Assembly (NCBI GenBank): GCA_021014945.1
Contig: MU266455.1
Location: 1 to 64,000, forward strand
Length of the DNA: 64,000 bases
Reading direction: 5' to 3'
From: Leucogyrophana mollusca
Taxonomy: Eukaryota > Basidiomycota > Agaricomycetes > Boletales
The position numbers and the translations under genes were made by a program. The notes under the pieces were generated by a model. The model saw only the letters and a program-made list of their open reading frames with translations. It made no database searches and was not told where the DNA came from. Of the stretch, positions 36,591 through 48,421 are shown piece after piece (positions within the stretch are counted from its first letter, which is position 1; each line of letters begins with the position of its first letter).

Positions 36591-38771
36591 ATGCCTTCGG
36601 TCGAGTATGATGGTAAACCTCTGAGCCAGCTCTTCGCAGAAGAGAAGGCTGGCTGGACTGGGTGCGTTATCTGAACATATCACGATCGGATCCACCACTT
36701 ACTAACAGTCGGTCCCGACGAGTAGCTATGTCGAATGGGAAAAATATCCCGAGAAGAAGGCGATCGCAAAGGAGATCCTCAAAACGCACCAGTTCACTGA
36801 GATCCCAGGTCGGTGTGAACTTCAAACCATCACTGCTTTGATATGGTTTTGATCGCTAGCCACTACAGAGTTCCAGTTCGTTCCCTTGCCAGACACTAAT
36901 CCTGTTCTCATCGGGCATCGCTGGAAAGAGTATCATGAAGCCCTCGGCCTGAAGTCTATTGTCGATTTCAGCTGGAAGACTGTGCAAGAAGAGAAACCAG
37001 ATCTCATCCACTTGCTCGATTTTCCCTACAACGGGGAGACAAGGCATGAACAACTGATGCAGGGCAAACTCACTGATAACATGTACCACTTGTAAGCTCC
37101 TTATCTACTCTTCTTGGTTGTTTAATTTCCGATGGGCGATATCAGTGTGCGCAACCATGGTGGTGTCCCTGACATCAATGAAGATGTCTTTGAATTGGAG
37201 ATAGGTGGATTAGTCAACAAGCCTGTCAAGATATCCTTGAAAGATCTGAAAGATCCATCTCAATACCCGTATGTGTCTCGTAGTTTGGGGCAAGCACTTA
37301 AAGTCTCAACGAATCATTGTATTTCAGGCAGAGCGAAGTGACGGTCACTCTTCAGTGCAGCGGCACCCGACGTATCGAGCAAATCCGCGAGTACCCCGGA
37401 GATGGTGATGAGCTGATCAATGCCCCCTGGGGGGAAGGGGCCATGTAAGCGTGACCCTTCATCTTGGAACAAGTGTTAAACCATCTTCAGTGGAACAGCT
37501 GTTTATCGTGGCGTCCCTCTCAAGAAAGTTCTGAAGAAGGCCTGTGGCGGCGTCTTGCCAGAATGTCAACACCTGGAATTTATTGGTGCTGATACCTATT
37601 TCAAGTCAGTCCAGTTTACTAAGTTGTGGAAGACCGACGAACAAGTATCACTCTAGGAAAGGCGATGTCTTCAACTACGCAGTCTCTGTACCCTATCGCA
37701 AGGTTCGCGCCAACGAGGAGGTACTCCTCGCGTGGGAGATGAATGGCAAGCCGCTCCCGAAGATCCATGGCGCTCCCCTCCGTCTTGTCATCACTGGATA
37801 CATTGGTGCCAGGAGCTGCAAGTGGGTATACAAGATTAACGCCCTCGCAGAACCTAGTATGGGCCCCGTACAAGCGCAGGAATACCTGTATTACACCTCA
37901 CAGGTACTGTGGCTTCCATTCAAACGTGAAAGTCATTTAAACGATAACGGTGTTATGTCCCGGTGACAGATTGGCAAACAGAATGCGAAGTACTCGAATG
38001 GGTTCTCCATTCAGCAGATGCCGGTCTCGTACGCCCACGTATTCCTCGGATTTGCTTTGTCAATGAATGACAGATGACTGGTACAGGAGCGCCATCATAT
38101 ACCCAGCTGACAAGTCAGTCATCGTTCATGACGGCTTTATCGAACTCCAAGGCTGGGGCTACAGCGGCGGAGGAAATTGGGTTGAACGGGTTGAAGTCTC
38201 ACCTGACGGGTAATTTTCCACTTCGGAGGTATGTGGTACGTACTGACTTCTGCAGTGGGCATGTCTGGTACGCAGTGGATCAAGAAGACATGACCGAAAA
38301 GGTGGAGTGCTTTCTCCTGATCTCATTGATATATGCGTATTATTGTGTGCTTATGCTATCATAGCACTATCATGCTTGGCGATTATGGAAGATCAAGCTC
38401 CCCGTCGATGCAGAGGGGTGGCTGGAGTTTTGTGTCCGCACTTGGGACTCATCTAACAACACTGAACCTACATTTGTTCGGTCTGCATGGAAGTGCGTGG
38501 TCACTTTTTAACTTTTTAATCTTTGGAAAACGCCAGTATACTGACTCTCGTTGGACTCCATAGTTGGGATCTCCATGTAACCTCGTCATGCCACCGCATC
38601 AAGGTCTACAGTGTTAACAAATCTAGGCCCGCGACTGCGAAGCGCCTAAAAGAGCTCGCCGCGAAAGGTCAAGGTGTCGAGCCACTCTCGAAACCTTTCG
38701 AATATGCACTCGAAGACCGCGAGGAGTACCTCGCGGCATGTCGCCAGAACCCCCGGGAGCCTCTCAACTGA
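36591..38771 (+). CDS. Sulfite oxidase-type molybdenum cofactor enzyme
   Basis: Twelve exons (36591-36661, 36726-36808, 36860-37091, 37146-37268, 37328-37444, 37491-37604, 37657-37903, 37970-38028, 38087-38209, 38256-38301, 38365-38492, 38564-38771) give 516 aa. The Mo-pterin domain shows NHGGVPDI, the cofactor-ligating Cys in TLQCSGTRR (about Cys180) and YAVSVPYRKVRANEEVLLAWEMNG. It is followed by the dimerisation domain (FIELQGWGYSGGGNWVERVE, GWLEFCVRTWDSS). There is no cytochrome b5 domain and no obvious mitochondrial leader. The C-terminal PLN is not a PTS1. It should oxidise sulfite to sulfate or a related substrate, and resembles the b5-free plant-like form. An upstream ~110-residue extension precedes the Mo domain. 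All introns are GT-AG. Confidence 0.9.
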
Positions 38772-38961
38772 ACCCCGCGGTAACAAGGGATGGGCATGGG
38801 GTATCGATCTGCAGCCAGAGGTAACAGTGATGCAGTTCCCTACATGCTATGTACGTTACGCGGTGCGGTTATGGGGTATCCACATTCTACATCCTAGTAA
38901 TCCGAGAAGAACTCTATAGTCTGCTCAGCTCAAACCCCTCCACCTTCCACTTGTTCTGGCC

Positions 38962-39582
38962 CTATGAACATTTCACCGTCATCCACAAATCCTTCTCATC
39001 ATCTGAAGCCACCCCCACCAAATACTCGAACTTCATCTTCTCGTATAATGCTCGGCCGCCAATGTTATGGTCTCTAACAAGCAATGCAATTACTTTCTCC
39101 CTATTACCTTGCGGATCGTCCTTTGGATCGCGGTTGTTCCGGGCCCATTCAAGCCCGGCCGCCACTAATTCCTTCCCTAGTCCCTTTCCTCTGTACTCTG
39201 GGTGAACCCACATGGCGACTAGAAAATAAAGGTCCCAGTCTTCAGCCGCTCCCGCCCTCTGAAAGGGCTCGACAGTCGACGGGAGTAGCTCTGAGGGAGC
39301 AAGTATAGTAACTGTCCCAACCCATCGGTCATTGCCGTCGTCGTCTCGTACAGACGAGATGAAAGTCTGTTTGAAAGGCGAACTGAGGCGCTTGAACCAG
39401 ATATCTTTGCTGAATGCAACTTCTCGTTCGTATGTGGAGCCAAAGCTGGCCGGGTCTACTTTCAATGATAGTAGACGGAGTTTGGAGTAATTTTCGACTG
39501 CGGAATCGCTGGGAGGGGTTCCGTCGATCGAAAAGATCTTGTGTTCCAGTAGGTCGGAGGGCATGTTTACGGAGGTGAACAA
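38962..39582 (-). CDS. GNAT-family N-acetyltransferase
   Basis: A single exon of 206 aa, unusual here for lacking introns. The acetyl-CoA binding motif A is clear: LVAMWVHPEYRGKGLGKELV with R-G-K-G-L-G, followed by AAGLEWARNN and ALLVRDHNIGGRALYEKMKF, the typical motif B region ending in an FEYL turn. GNAT enzymes transfer acetyl groups to amines of small molecules or proteins; the substrate cannot be inferred. The start could be Met1 or Met7 (MFTSVNMPSD). It lies tail-to-tail with the preceding sulfite-oxidase-type gene, separated by about 190 bases. Confidence 0.9.
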   Translation of the reverse strand: MFTSVNMPSDLLEHKIFSIDGTPPSDSAVENYSKLRLLSLKVDPASFGSTYEREVAFSKDIWFKRLSSPFKQTFISSVRDDDGNDRWVGTVTILAPSELLPSTVEPFQRAGAAEDWDLYFLVAMWVHPEYRGKGLGKELVAAGLEWARNNRDPKDDPQGNREKVIALLVRDHNIGGRALYEKMKFEYLVGVASDDEKDLWMTVKCS

Positions 39583-40019
39583 GCCAGGGGCGTAGTCAAA
39601 AGTTGAGCTATAATATTTGAGCCTGAGTCACGGTGACCACGGCCCAATTCACGCCCCAGCGATGACTCACAGTACACTTTCAGCAGTGCGATAAGTTGGC
39701 GTACCCCGGCATTTGCGGACGTCGAGGACTCACATTTTTCCAGGCTTAGTCCCCAGACTGGGCCATTTCAAACGGGAGAACCGAGACGAGACTCTAGTGA
39801 AGTTAAATGTACGGTGGATGATTGAAATTTGAGCATTCCGCAGCTTCGGCGCACATCTCTACCGATAGTTATGAGCAGCAGTGAATAGATAATCGAAAAG
39901 TCCAAGGTCCTACAGGCAAGATCATAAAGGATGAATATCGAGAGGAAGGCAGAGGGAGTAGTCACGATTGGCTCGCAATGGTCTAGAACCAGCGTCGGTG
40001 CCACTCTGCGGCAACGGTC
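39583..40019. other. Divergent promoter region (GNAT / TAF6)
   Basis: 437 bases between two start codons pointing away from each other; no further gene seen. Confidence 0.5.
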
Positions 40020-41645
40020 ATGAGCAAACCAAAGGCGAAGGCGGCACAAACCCACCAAGCTGGTGTCTACAAGCCGGATTCTGTCAGAGTATGGCCTTTT
40101 ACCTTGTTCTTGCACCAGATGAAAAGAACCTTTGGTAGGATGTCGCAGAATCTTTGGGTATAAGCAACTTGTCCGACGCCGTTGCGTCGTCGCTAGCCAG
40201 CGATGTAGAGTACCGTATCCACCAGGTCGTGGAAGTGCGTTCGACTTTTCTCTCGTTGAAATTGACGGAAAATAACCACTCAGGCATAGGAAGCTTCACG
40301 CTTCATGCGGCATGCTCGAAGGACCACGATCACAACATCGGACATTGACCAGGCGCTGCGTGTCTTGAACATCGAACCCTTGTACGGACACTCAAACAAC
40401 CCCCCTGCGTTCCGTCGCGCACTCCCATTCCCTCACCTTGCGAGCGTGGGCCCTGTATACTTTGTCGAAGATGAAGAGATAGACTTTGAGCGTGTACTTC
40501 GAGAGGAAAAGATCACTCTCCCGAAAGGAGTCAGCTGGGCTGCGCATTGGCTTGCTGTTGAAGGTATCCAACCGCTCATTCCCGAGAATCCACCAGCCAT
40601 CCCCAAAGACATCGACCAGGATATCTCAAAATCACCCCCTCAGACCAATGCTGGCTTTCCTCCGACCACACCATCCGAGAACCGACCCGCAATCAAAAAG
40701 CAACAACAGCAACAACAACAACAACTGGTCAAGCAAGTTTTGTCCCGGGAGCTGCAGTTATATTACACCCGCCTTACTTCATCGTTGCTTCCACCTTCCA
40801 CATCTGACGTAGCAAAAAGAACTGCTGCTCTGGCAAGTCTTCGGCATGACGCTGGGTTGCAGGCATTATTGCCCTATCTTATTCGATGGGTGGGAGAAGG
40901 TGTAGTGACTTCCCTGAAAGAGGGCGCTCAGAGCGAAAACGACGGCAAGACCTTGGAGGTACTCCTCGACGTCATAAGTTCTGTGTTAGACAACAACACC
41001 CTCTTTATTGAACCCTATGTAGGTCACTGGTAACTCGCGTCAAATGGCACACTGACTCCGTTCCGCTATAGCTACATCAAATGCTACCTGCCATACTCTC
41101 TACTCTCCTGCATTCAACCCTCCCACCGTCGCACGCAACACACCTTCGGACGTCCGCCGCTCAAACTCTGTCTCGCCTGCTCACTCAGCATTCCACAACA
41201 TATCCCTCCCTCTCACCTCGAATTATGAAGACGCTGCTGGTTGCTCTCATCTCAGCAGATAAGAGCAAAGGGACGCGGGAGGGTGCTATTCGTGGGCTCG
41301 TCGGTATTGGCAAAGAAGCGGTGCGGAAGGGTCTGGTGGAGGGGGGAGGCGTCAAAGTCGTTGGCAGTGAATGCGCGCCAGGAGAGTCGGGTCCCTTGGT
41401 GGATTCTGTCATGGTTAGGCCCTATTATATTCTTGATTGCGCGGTACTCATCAGTCCTTGGAACCCAGAGTGCGCTTCAAGTACTCCAGCCCCCTTCGGA
41501 TATGCCCGAATCGTTGGAGCCAACAGACGACGCGGACGCGGCCACCATCGACCAACTTCGAAACGTCCTTGGAGACTTCTTTGCAGAGAAGCTATATGGT
41601 GATAAGGCTTTGGCGTTGGGCATACTAGGCAGTATATCTCGTTGA
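40020..41645 (+). CDS. TAF6: TAF6, TFIID/SAGA histone-fold subunit
   Basis: Five exons (40020-40088, 40139-40234, 40290-41018, 41072-41413, 41469-41645) give 470 aa. It is a TBP-associated factor of TFIID (and of SAGA in fungi) that pairs with TAF9. The histone fold is clear: VYKPDSVRDVAESLGISNL, SDVEYRIHQVVEEASRFMRH, ARRTTITTSDIDQALRVLN and PLYGHSNNPPAFRRALPF. A linker with eight consecutive Gln codons (40701-40724) is followed by the helical TAF6 C-terminal (HEAT-like) domain with LQLYYTRLTSSLLP and VLDNNTLFIEPYLHQMLPA. The short first exon was found because family members carry a ...YKPDSVRDVAESLG start. In the last intron the acceptor must be ACCCAG at 41468 to keep the frame. Confidence 0.95.
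40701..40724 (+). repeat. CAA/CAG repeat encoding eight Gln in TAF6
   Basis: Eight consecutive Gln codons (seven CAA, one CAG) between the histone fold and the C-terminal domain of TAF6. Such a tract is a common length-variable linker. Confidence 0.9.
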
Positions 41646-42118
41646 GCGTTTCATCGTAGCTTTGTGCGATGTTGTTTTGATCATGGTTTCCAACTGTCAG
41701 AAATCTTATCAAGTACTGGCACAAGTTATGCTTGGCCTTGGTCAGTGCCCGCCGTCTCTGCATACTCACCTAAATCAGAGGATAAAGAAATCTGGTCCCA
41801 TACTAAATTCAGCCTGTCATTCGCCATTCGGCGGAATCGCCTGGCGGGATTTATCACTGGTTGACCAAGATGCACATGACCACATTTCAACGCGATAGCT
41901 GTCACGCACTGGGCAACGAACACCGATATGCGATCTTTATGCTCAGAGTCTCATTAGAAGAATGGAAAACTTATAACAGAATCTGAACAAATAGCGCCTC
42001 AAGGGGGCTCCTATGAGGGGTTCAAACGTTTAGTCACAGCTTCCAAGTATGTGGCAGTACTATTCTATAAGAATCAACTGGCATAGTAAATAAAGCGATA
42101 GCAATCTATATATCCATC
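41646..42118. other. Convergent intergenic region
   Basis: 3' flanks of TAF6 and the SAM carrier; nothing recognised. Confidence 0.5.
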
Positions 42119-43229
42119 TCATAGTCCCATCAAACCATGCACTGCCCATTCGTATGCACCCAAGAAAACAGCACCACCCGCGGATATCCACAGCGTGCGC
42201 GGAACAACGCCTGCGAAAAGGGCACCCATACCCTCAGCCACGTATATCTGTCGTAGCCTAGAGGGCAGGCTCGGGATCTGCTGCTTTGACGGATCCTATG
42301 GCGGCTTTATCAGACTTGCCAGGACGATAAGAGAGTCGACTGTACACACCCGAAGGTCGAGCATCACCCGTGTTTTGAGGACGTCGAGGGGAGTAGTGAG
42401 GGCTGCAGCCGTGCCCCCCGCTATACTCCCACAGGCTGCCGCTTCGTGTGCATAAAGCGGTTTCCTATCCAGATAGTGCGACAAGCGGAGCTTAAGCAAC
42501 TCATACAATGGAAACTGGAGAGAAGTGAATGGTATCTTTGATTTGCTGGGCTTAGACCATGTTTTCTCGCTGTGGACTTTGAAAACTTCTCACCTCCCGC
42601 ATTATAGTCGACAAAAATCCGCGATAAAATCCGCGCCAGCCCTCGTTCTGTAGAACAAGCCGGGCAGCCGAAAATGAGCTTGATGCCAAAGGCCCATACG
42701 TTGAAGTTTGAGTGCGAGTCTTGATAACCTCCGTTGGCACTCTAATCAAGCATGCAGCCTATAGATAACAGAAACGTGAACCAGAGAGCCAATGAGGAGA
42801 ATGTGTCCATACGACTTCAGCCACAGACGCAGAGACCATATGGTTTACGGGTGCAAGCTGGCCATGTAACGGAAGCGCGTGCTTCATGGATTCGTATGTG
42901 GAGAAAAAAGCGGCAGCTATGAGTATCTGTGTCAGTTCCCAGTTCTTGTCAAAACGACACACGATTACCTCCAGGAGCACTCCCCACCACCACACTCCCG
43001 ACGCCTTTGTAGATTCCGCGAAACCCCCCAGCTTTCGCGAAGCCTTGCGAGGACTGGAGACGCGTCTTTACCGTGTCAATCGGGAAGAAGAGAAGGTCCA
43101 CCGCCGTTCCAGCCAGCCCACCAGCCTACGCTATCGGTAAGTCAAATTTTAGGAAGACCTTTGTATCTTGCTAGGAATACTGCGCACAGCAAGAGACTGA
43201 AAGAACGCAGGCTTCCGTTCCGTGGCCAT
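42119..43229 (-). CDS. PET8: Mitochondrial S-adenosylmethionine carrier
   Basis: Six exons (43229-43188, 43125-42969, 42916-42813, 42758-42594, 42535-42350, 42295-42119) give 276 aa, the expected size. It is a mitochondrial carrier family protein of the inner membrane with three repeats, each carrying the PxD/ExxK/R signature: [20 protein letters not shown] and [10 protein letters not shown]. The neighbouring motifs [39 protein letters not shown] and [10 protein letters not shown] fit the SAM transporter subgroup (yeast Pet8/Sam5, human SLC25A26), which exchanges cytosolic SAM for S-adenosylhomocysteine. The subgroup call rests on remembered motifs. It is divergently arranged with SEN54 across about 244 bases. 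Confidence 0.92.
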
Positions 43230-43473
43230 TAATTCCGCCCTTGCGACTTGACTTAGATGTGGTCTGGAAAGCGTCGAGTTCCTCTTCCAGCCAAACGAAT
43301 GAGGAAAATGAGACAAATACTTATGCTCAATTTTGGCATGATCCTAGGGAAATAACTTGGATTTCCTTTCTTGTGAACTTGACTCTTCGTGCAGTGGGGC
43401 TGCCGAAGCCGCACTCAGCTATCGACGACGACGTCTATTGGCTACTGTAGATCATTCACGCGGTGATTGTTAA

Positions 43474-45046
43474 ATGGACGACGCCTTGGAATTACCTACT
43501 GCCCAGGCGGGCTCTTCGCCCAAAGATCTTCCCGAAGACGACCAGTCATCGGGCGACGAGGATGATGGGCCGGACTGGACCAAGCTGCCGTACGTTTTGC
43601 TGTTCTCCGTCGTCGAGGAGCTCAAGCTTAGGATTAAATCAGCACTGGTGCCGCACGCCCTGTAATCCCTAAGCGCGGAGAAAAAGATTTTGAGCCTGCG
43701 CCGGGTGGCGGATCAGGGCTACAACTCCATATCTTGGATCGGGCGAGGGCTGCTATGATTGCTGCTCTCCAAGGTTCAAGAAATATATCAAGGTAAGCAC
43801 ATCCTCAAAAGGAAGAACGACTTTATTGAGTCCGGACTTGTTTTCTTTCAGCAAGTCAATCAGTTATGCTGTCTGGTATCCGGATATTGCTCGTGCGCAT
43901 GTCACAACAGCTCGAGGCATACACTTCACTGCGATGGGTCACTCAGCGGCGCGACCGCTTTCTGTGGATGATGTCCAATTGAAACTCCACAAACGGCTCG
44001 AATTGCTACCAGAAGAGGCCCTATACCTCGTTGAAAGAGGAGGGATGTTCTGCTGGAAGCAGACCCGCGCCGAAATTTCCGCAATGGAAGACGTCGAGGG
44101 TGCACCTATGACTGTCCAGCAAGCCTTTACGGAGATGATTGGCAAGGAGGACCTTACCCTGGAAAAGTATCAGGTGTTTGCGTATCTGCGCAGGCTGGGT
44201 TACGTCGTCACTCGCGCCGAACCGCCCACTGAAAGTTATCCAATACCTCCCCCATTTGTTGCCCGGAAGGCCCCGCGGACAGTTTTCCAACAACTTACTT
44301 GTCTATTGTGGTGCTCTGTATCGAAGGTATCTCAGCTTTGGGGAGCCGCTTTTGATTGGTGGAGGCCCCTCCGACTTCACAGATGGTTTCATCGCGGCAT
44401 AACGCACAGTACGAGGGCCGAGGTGTTTTTCCCAATTACGATCTTGTTGACGTCTTCGTGTAGCCGCCATCTTCAAGTCGCTGCGCTTCGTTCCCTCAGG
44501 TCACTCTATTACACTCCGGCCTTCTAACCCACGACCAAAAACGCCACCCTCCCCATACAAGATTTTCTATAACCTCTATAAGCCGTCAACTCCTTTCAGA
44601 AAAACTGCGCCGCCACCACCTGACTTCTCTATCGTCGTTGTGGAGTATGTATACCTCGAGCGTCTTCGTCAGTCACATGCTTACTTTGCACCATCAGCGC
44701 ACGCACCACTGCAATCCCATCTCTGCACGAGCTGACAAGCCTTTTCGGCGTTCTCCCTGAATTGCCTCCGCCGCTACCTCGCAAACGTGCTCCTCCACCG
44801 CAGGCATCTGTAAATCCGCCAAAAACAACGAGAGATTCAACTGTCTTGAAAACTCAAGCACCCCTTCTTCAGAGGTTGTTTCCTTGGTTGTTGCCCAAAC
44901 CCACAGCCCCTTCACCACAAAAGCCAAATCCCTTTGTCGCTTTGAAAGCTGGTAAAAAGAGCGTTGTCATCGCCGCTGTTGATGCAGGGAGCATTAGTTT
45001 CTTCCGGTTCAGCCAAGGCGCCTTCGAAGAATGGCCCATGCTCTGA
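43474..45046 (+). CDS. SEN54: tRNA-splicing endonuclease subunit Sen54
   Basis: Five exons (43474-43589, 43643-43792, 43852-44408, 44464-44644, 44698-45046) give 450 aa. It is a structural subunit of the heterotetrameric tRNA-splicing endonuclease. The acidic N-terminus (PEDDQSSGDEDDGPDWTKLP) is followed by the Sen54 N domain (RPVIPKRGEKDFEP, RAHVTTARGIHF, EEALYLVERGGMFCW, KYQVFAYLRRLGYVVTRAEP). The C-terminal part has IFKSLRFVPSGHS, DARTTAIPSLHEL and the conserved end ISFFRFSQGAFEEWPM. The exon 3/4 joint uses a GTACGA donor at 44409 and restores ITHTAIFKSLRF. An intron-bearing tRNA gene lies about 3.9 kb downstream. Confidence 0.93.
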
Positions 45047-45190
45047 CATGGCTGTTCTCTCCACTAACTTATGTATAAACTTGCGTTCGGTTTTCGTCAC
45101 TTCACCAAACCGAAGCTGTATTCCCACAAAGGTTCAAGCGATATATATACAGATGGGAGAAAGGCGTTGACCCCAGTTCTTGGGGCTTGA

Positions 45191-46394
45191 TCACCCGCTC
45201 CATACGGCCTATGACATATCCATCAGATCCAACCTCGGTGCAGTTCTCGAAGGTACAACTCACAGGTCCTGGCTGGGTATAATTAGCGGGCTACAGAACA
45301 CCATTCAGCGTTCATCTTGGTTACTTCGCAATCGGAGAAGAAACAACTTACGATGGGGTAGTATATGTCTATCGCGGATGGCAAGGATCAGACAACCAAT
45401 TCTTCCGCGTGGATTGTGAGGACTTACCGATAAGGATGCCAGGCTCGTAACCAGTGTAGACTCCTGGAATGGCAACTAAAGGTCCTGGCGTCCCACTTCC
45501 ACCACCTTGCACGTTGACCTGGGCACAGGAGATATAGAATTGAGCACCGCCAAAAGTGGACGCGACCTGCATTCGGCATTGTCGGTCAGCAAAGTCATTC
45601 TCCGGGGCATGCGCAGACAAACGCACATGGAGAGCAATATCCTCTGCGCGGATGAAGTATTGGCCATCAGGAATATCTGAGGGAAGTGTGAAGGTAACCT
45701 GGGTCATGCCTACAGGGTGTTGTCAATCTGGTAGCCAGCTCGAAGGTATATTGGTTCTTGCTCACCGATAGAGGGCCAGGTGATTGAGGTGCCACCATCG
45801 GTGACTGCAGTGACCTCGTGGACCTTGAACCAGACAGAGCCGGAGCCGTCCCAGTCTGAGATATTGGTGCCCGACGGAGCCTTGGCCATGTAAACTAGTG
45901 AGTACATCAGTGGTGCAATGACGGGCACCCCTTCCACACGTACTGTTGACCACGCCTTGATGATAGATAGCAATGTCCAGAGCGAGGCCGACCTGCCATC
46001 ACCGTGAAGCATAAGGCCGACGCGATGGCCAGATAACTAGCAAATACGTACGGTTGAACCCGCTGTAACGGTGTCCGTTGATGTCACGGAGCCGGAGGCG
46101 AGCCCGCCAACATTGCATCGTAAATCGGTTGAAGTAACATCGGTTACCTTAGGCAAATTGAATTGGTAATTTACGAACGAATAAATACAACATACCGGTG
46201 AGTTGTCGTTGGTATTCACGCGGACATACTCATAGGCGGTGGTAGTTACTCCATTTGCGACGAGGGAAGTCCAGCGATCTGAAAGTCAAGTGGTGAATGG
46301 TACGTCATATTGAAGTTGTACAGTGCGACTGACAGTGAGCTGAGACAGCAGGCAGAAGTGCCGAGGCGATCGCTAAGAGGGAGACAGTTTTCAT
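45191..46394 (-). CDS. AA9 lytic polysaccharide monooxygenase, copy 1
   Basis: Ten exons (46394-46334, 46278-46196, 46147-46052, 45992-45944, 45894-45766, 45709-45627, 45566-45428, 45368-45352, 45290-45264, 45208-45191) give 233 aa. A 19-residue signal peptide (MKTVSLLAIASALLPAVSA) leaves His20 as the mature N-terminus of the copper histidine brace (HYRWTSLVA). The second brace His is in AIYHQGVV (His91). The outer-sphere His is in EDIALH (His167), and the axial Tyr with its Gln partner is in GGAQFYISC (Gln176, Tyr178). It should cleave cellulose or hemicellulose oxidatively. It has no CBM and ends AVWSG. Exon 8 is 17 nt. An intron splits the Tyr codon just after His20; copy 2 lacks this intron. 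Confidence 0.95.
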
Positions 46395-47234
46395 TCCGGT
46401 TAACAGGATGCTGAGCCAAGAAAACGCCAAGTGGGCCTCTATATACCCTCCGCAATAACTTATTTTCCCTGCGGGGATGATGCTGGATGGTACACCCGCT
46501 GGCATAGCTCGGGGGCATCACGGTCTCGTGCCGCTATGCCAGCATAGCAACTTCCAGTCAAAAATAAGTTAGACATCCTCACTGAGCAGTCAACGAGCAG
46601 GCGTACCACACATCGGCGTTAACTTCGGAAACAAACACTGTCTGTCGAGCGTGCCTCATAGCCTTGAGCCCGGTCGGATGTACCCCGGTTGCTGGGCACG
46701 GAAAAATGCCTGTCACAACTACCCAGAATTATCTCCGACATCTTCACTGCTGACTAGCGCGCATATTGCATCATCCTCTTGTTATTGTGATACATTTTTC
46801 TGTTCGCGACTCCACTCCAGGTATTGCAACCTTCGCAAGACAGCATGTTACGTGTTGGAGAAACTGGGTAGCCATATTGGCGTGCAACGCCAAACATTCA
46901 AGACATCAGATGCACCATAGTGAATCTGGTGGGCTCACGAGTAACTTCGGCGATCAGCCAGGTCCCATTTTGGAAGGTGCTGTATTGAGGGAAGGTTTTC
47001 CAATGCGCTGTTTTCTCGGTGTGGATAAAACTTTGCGGGGGCTTCTTGATCATTACCTGCGGACGCGCGGCTTTTCCTAGCCTTCGTCCCTACTGTCTAT
47101 CGTCGTTAAGCCGTGATTCAAGCGCATATCGCAGCTGATGGTCTTGTTTCCAATGTAAAATACCGAAATTGATTGCATTCCTTCGAGACAATACCGTACG
47201 GATACAGAGGAATTGGGCGTATCCCACGAACCAT
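46395..47234. other. Intergenic between the AA9 copies
   Basis: Promoter of copy 1 and 3' flank of copy 2; no other gene seen. Confidence 0.5.
46439..46445 (-). promoter_or_regulatory. TATA-like box of AA9 copy 1
   Basis: TATATAG about 45 nt before the ATG on the minus strand. Confidence 0.45.
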
Positions 47235-48421
47235 TCAGCCGCTCCAAACAGCCTGAGGGCAAACCGACAAGGTCAGTTCATTACCGGCGATCACGACAGG
47301 ACTACCACTTACAGGTCCAGGCTGAGTGTAGTTGGCGGGCTACGTACAGGGAGGTCACTGAGGGTCACTGGGATGAGGCAGCAAAAATGACGTACGATCG
47401 GGTAGTTAATGTCTGCAGCATCATTAATCCGTCAGTGGTGGCCATCCCCCTCGTGAAGTAGCAAATCGTACTAATTAAAATTCCAGGTTCTTGGCCAGTG
47501 TAGACGCCAGGGATGGCGACCAATGGTCCTGGGGTTCCGTTCCCGCCGCCGGTCACATTTATTTGGCCGCAGGAGATGTAGAACTGTGCACCTCCGAAGC
47601 TTTGAGCGACCTGTAATGGGTTGAAGTCAGATGTGTCCCCATACAACAATATGAGGCACAAACGTGGAGAGCGATATCCTCTGCGCGAACAAAGTACTGT
47701 CCATCTGGGATGGACTCCGGGAGAGTAAATGTCACTTGAGTCATGCCTGCAGAGAGGTCAATTTGAGGTTAATTTGTGTCAACCGAAATAACACCAATTT
47801 CGACGCACCCACAGAGGGCCACGAAATGGACTGCCCGCCGTTGGTTACGGCAGTCACCTCGTGAACTTTGAACCAAACGGTACCAGACCCGTCCCAGGAG
47901 GAGATGTCCGTGCCTGATGGAGCCTTGGCCATGTATACTATGAAGTGATGCGTTTTGAGCAGACGAAGCAAGAAACGAGAAAATAAAGCAAAATACTATT
48001 AACGACACCGGGATGATAGATGGCTTGATCGAGCGCGAGGCCCACCTAATGGATACGTGAATTTCTTTCCGAAGGTCAGTACACTAAGATTTTAATCACA
48101 GTCGAGCCTGCCGTGACAGTATCTGTTTGGGTAGCTGTTCCAGATGCAAGACCACCGACATTGCAACGGAGGTCTGTGGAGCTGACATCAGTCACCTGGA
48201 TTACAGAGCGCAAGTACGTTATTTAAGCACTCCTGTTAGCGCTGGGCTCTCCACGAATATAGAAAACAGGGGCGCACAGGTGAGTTGTAGTTGGTATTTT
48301 GGCGCACATATTGATATTGGCCTGTGATGGAACCACCGGCGACGAGAGACGTCCACCGGTAATGGGCAGAGACAGAGGGCAGAACGGCTGTAGCCACAAT
48401 CGCGAGGAGTGAAGATTTCAT
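47235..48421 (-). CDS. AA9 lytic polysaccharide monooxygenase, copy 2
   Basis: Nine exons (48421-48278, 48195-48100, 48045-47997, 47937-47809, 47746-47664, 47610-47472, 47412-47396, 47339-47313, 47252-47235) give 233 aa, exactly the length of copy 1. The signal peptide [19 protein letters not shown] is followed by the copper-binding HYRWTSLVA. His91 is in AIYHPGVV and the axial Tyr in [11 protein letters not shown]. The last eight exons match copy 1 in size one for one. Exon 1 (144 nt) equals exons 1 plus 2 of copy 1 (61+83), so the copies differ by one intron at the His brace. No CBM; ends AVWSG. Both copies seem intact and secreted, and substitutions such as DIAIYHQ to DQAIYHP suggest some functional divergence. 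Confidence 0.95.

Larger units (their letters stand above)
45191..48421 (-). repeat. Tandem gene duplication (two AA9 LPMO copies)
   Basis: Two same-strand AA9 genes of equal coding length (702 nt). Eight downstream exons match in size; the copies differ by one 5' intron. Confidence 0.95.

Noticed and set aside
44409..44463. Apparent phase conflict at the exon 3/4 joint of SEN54
   Set aside because: An earlier GTACGA donor gives the conserved ITHTAIFKSLRF; no non-canonical splice is needed.
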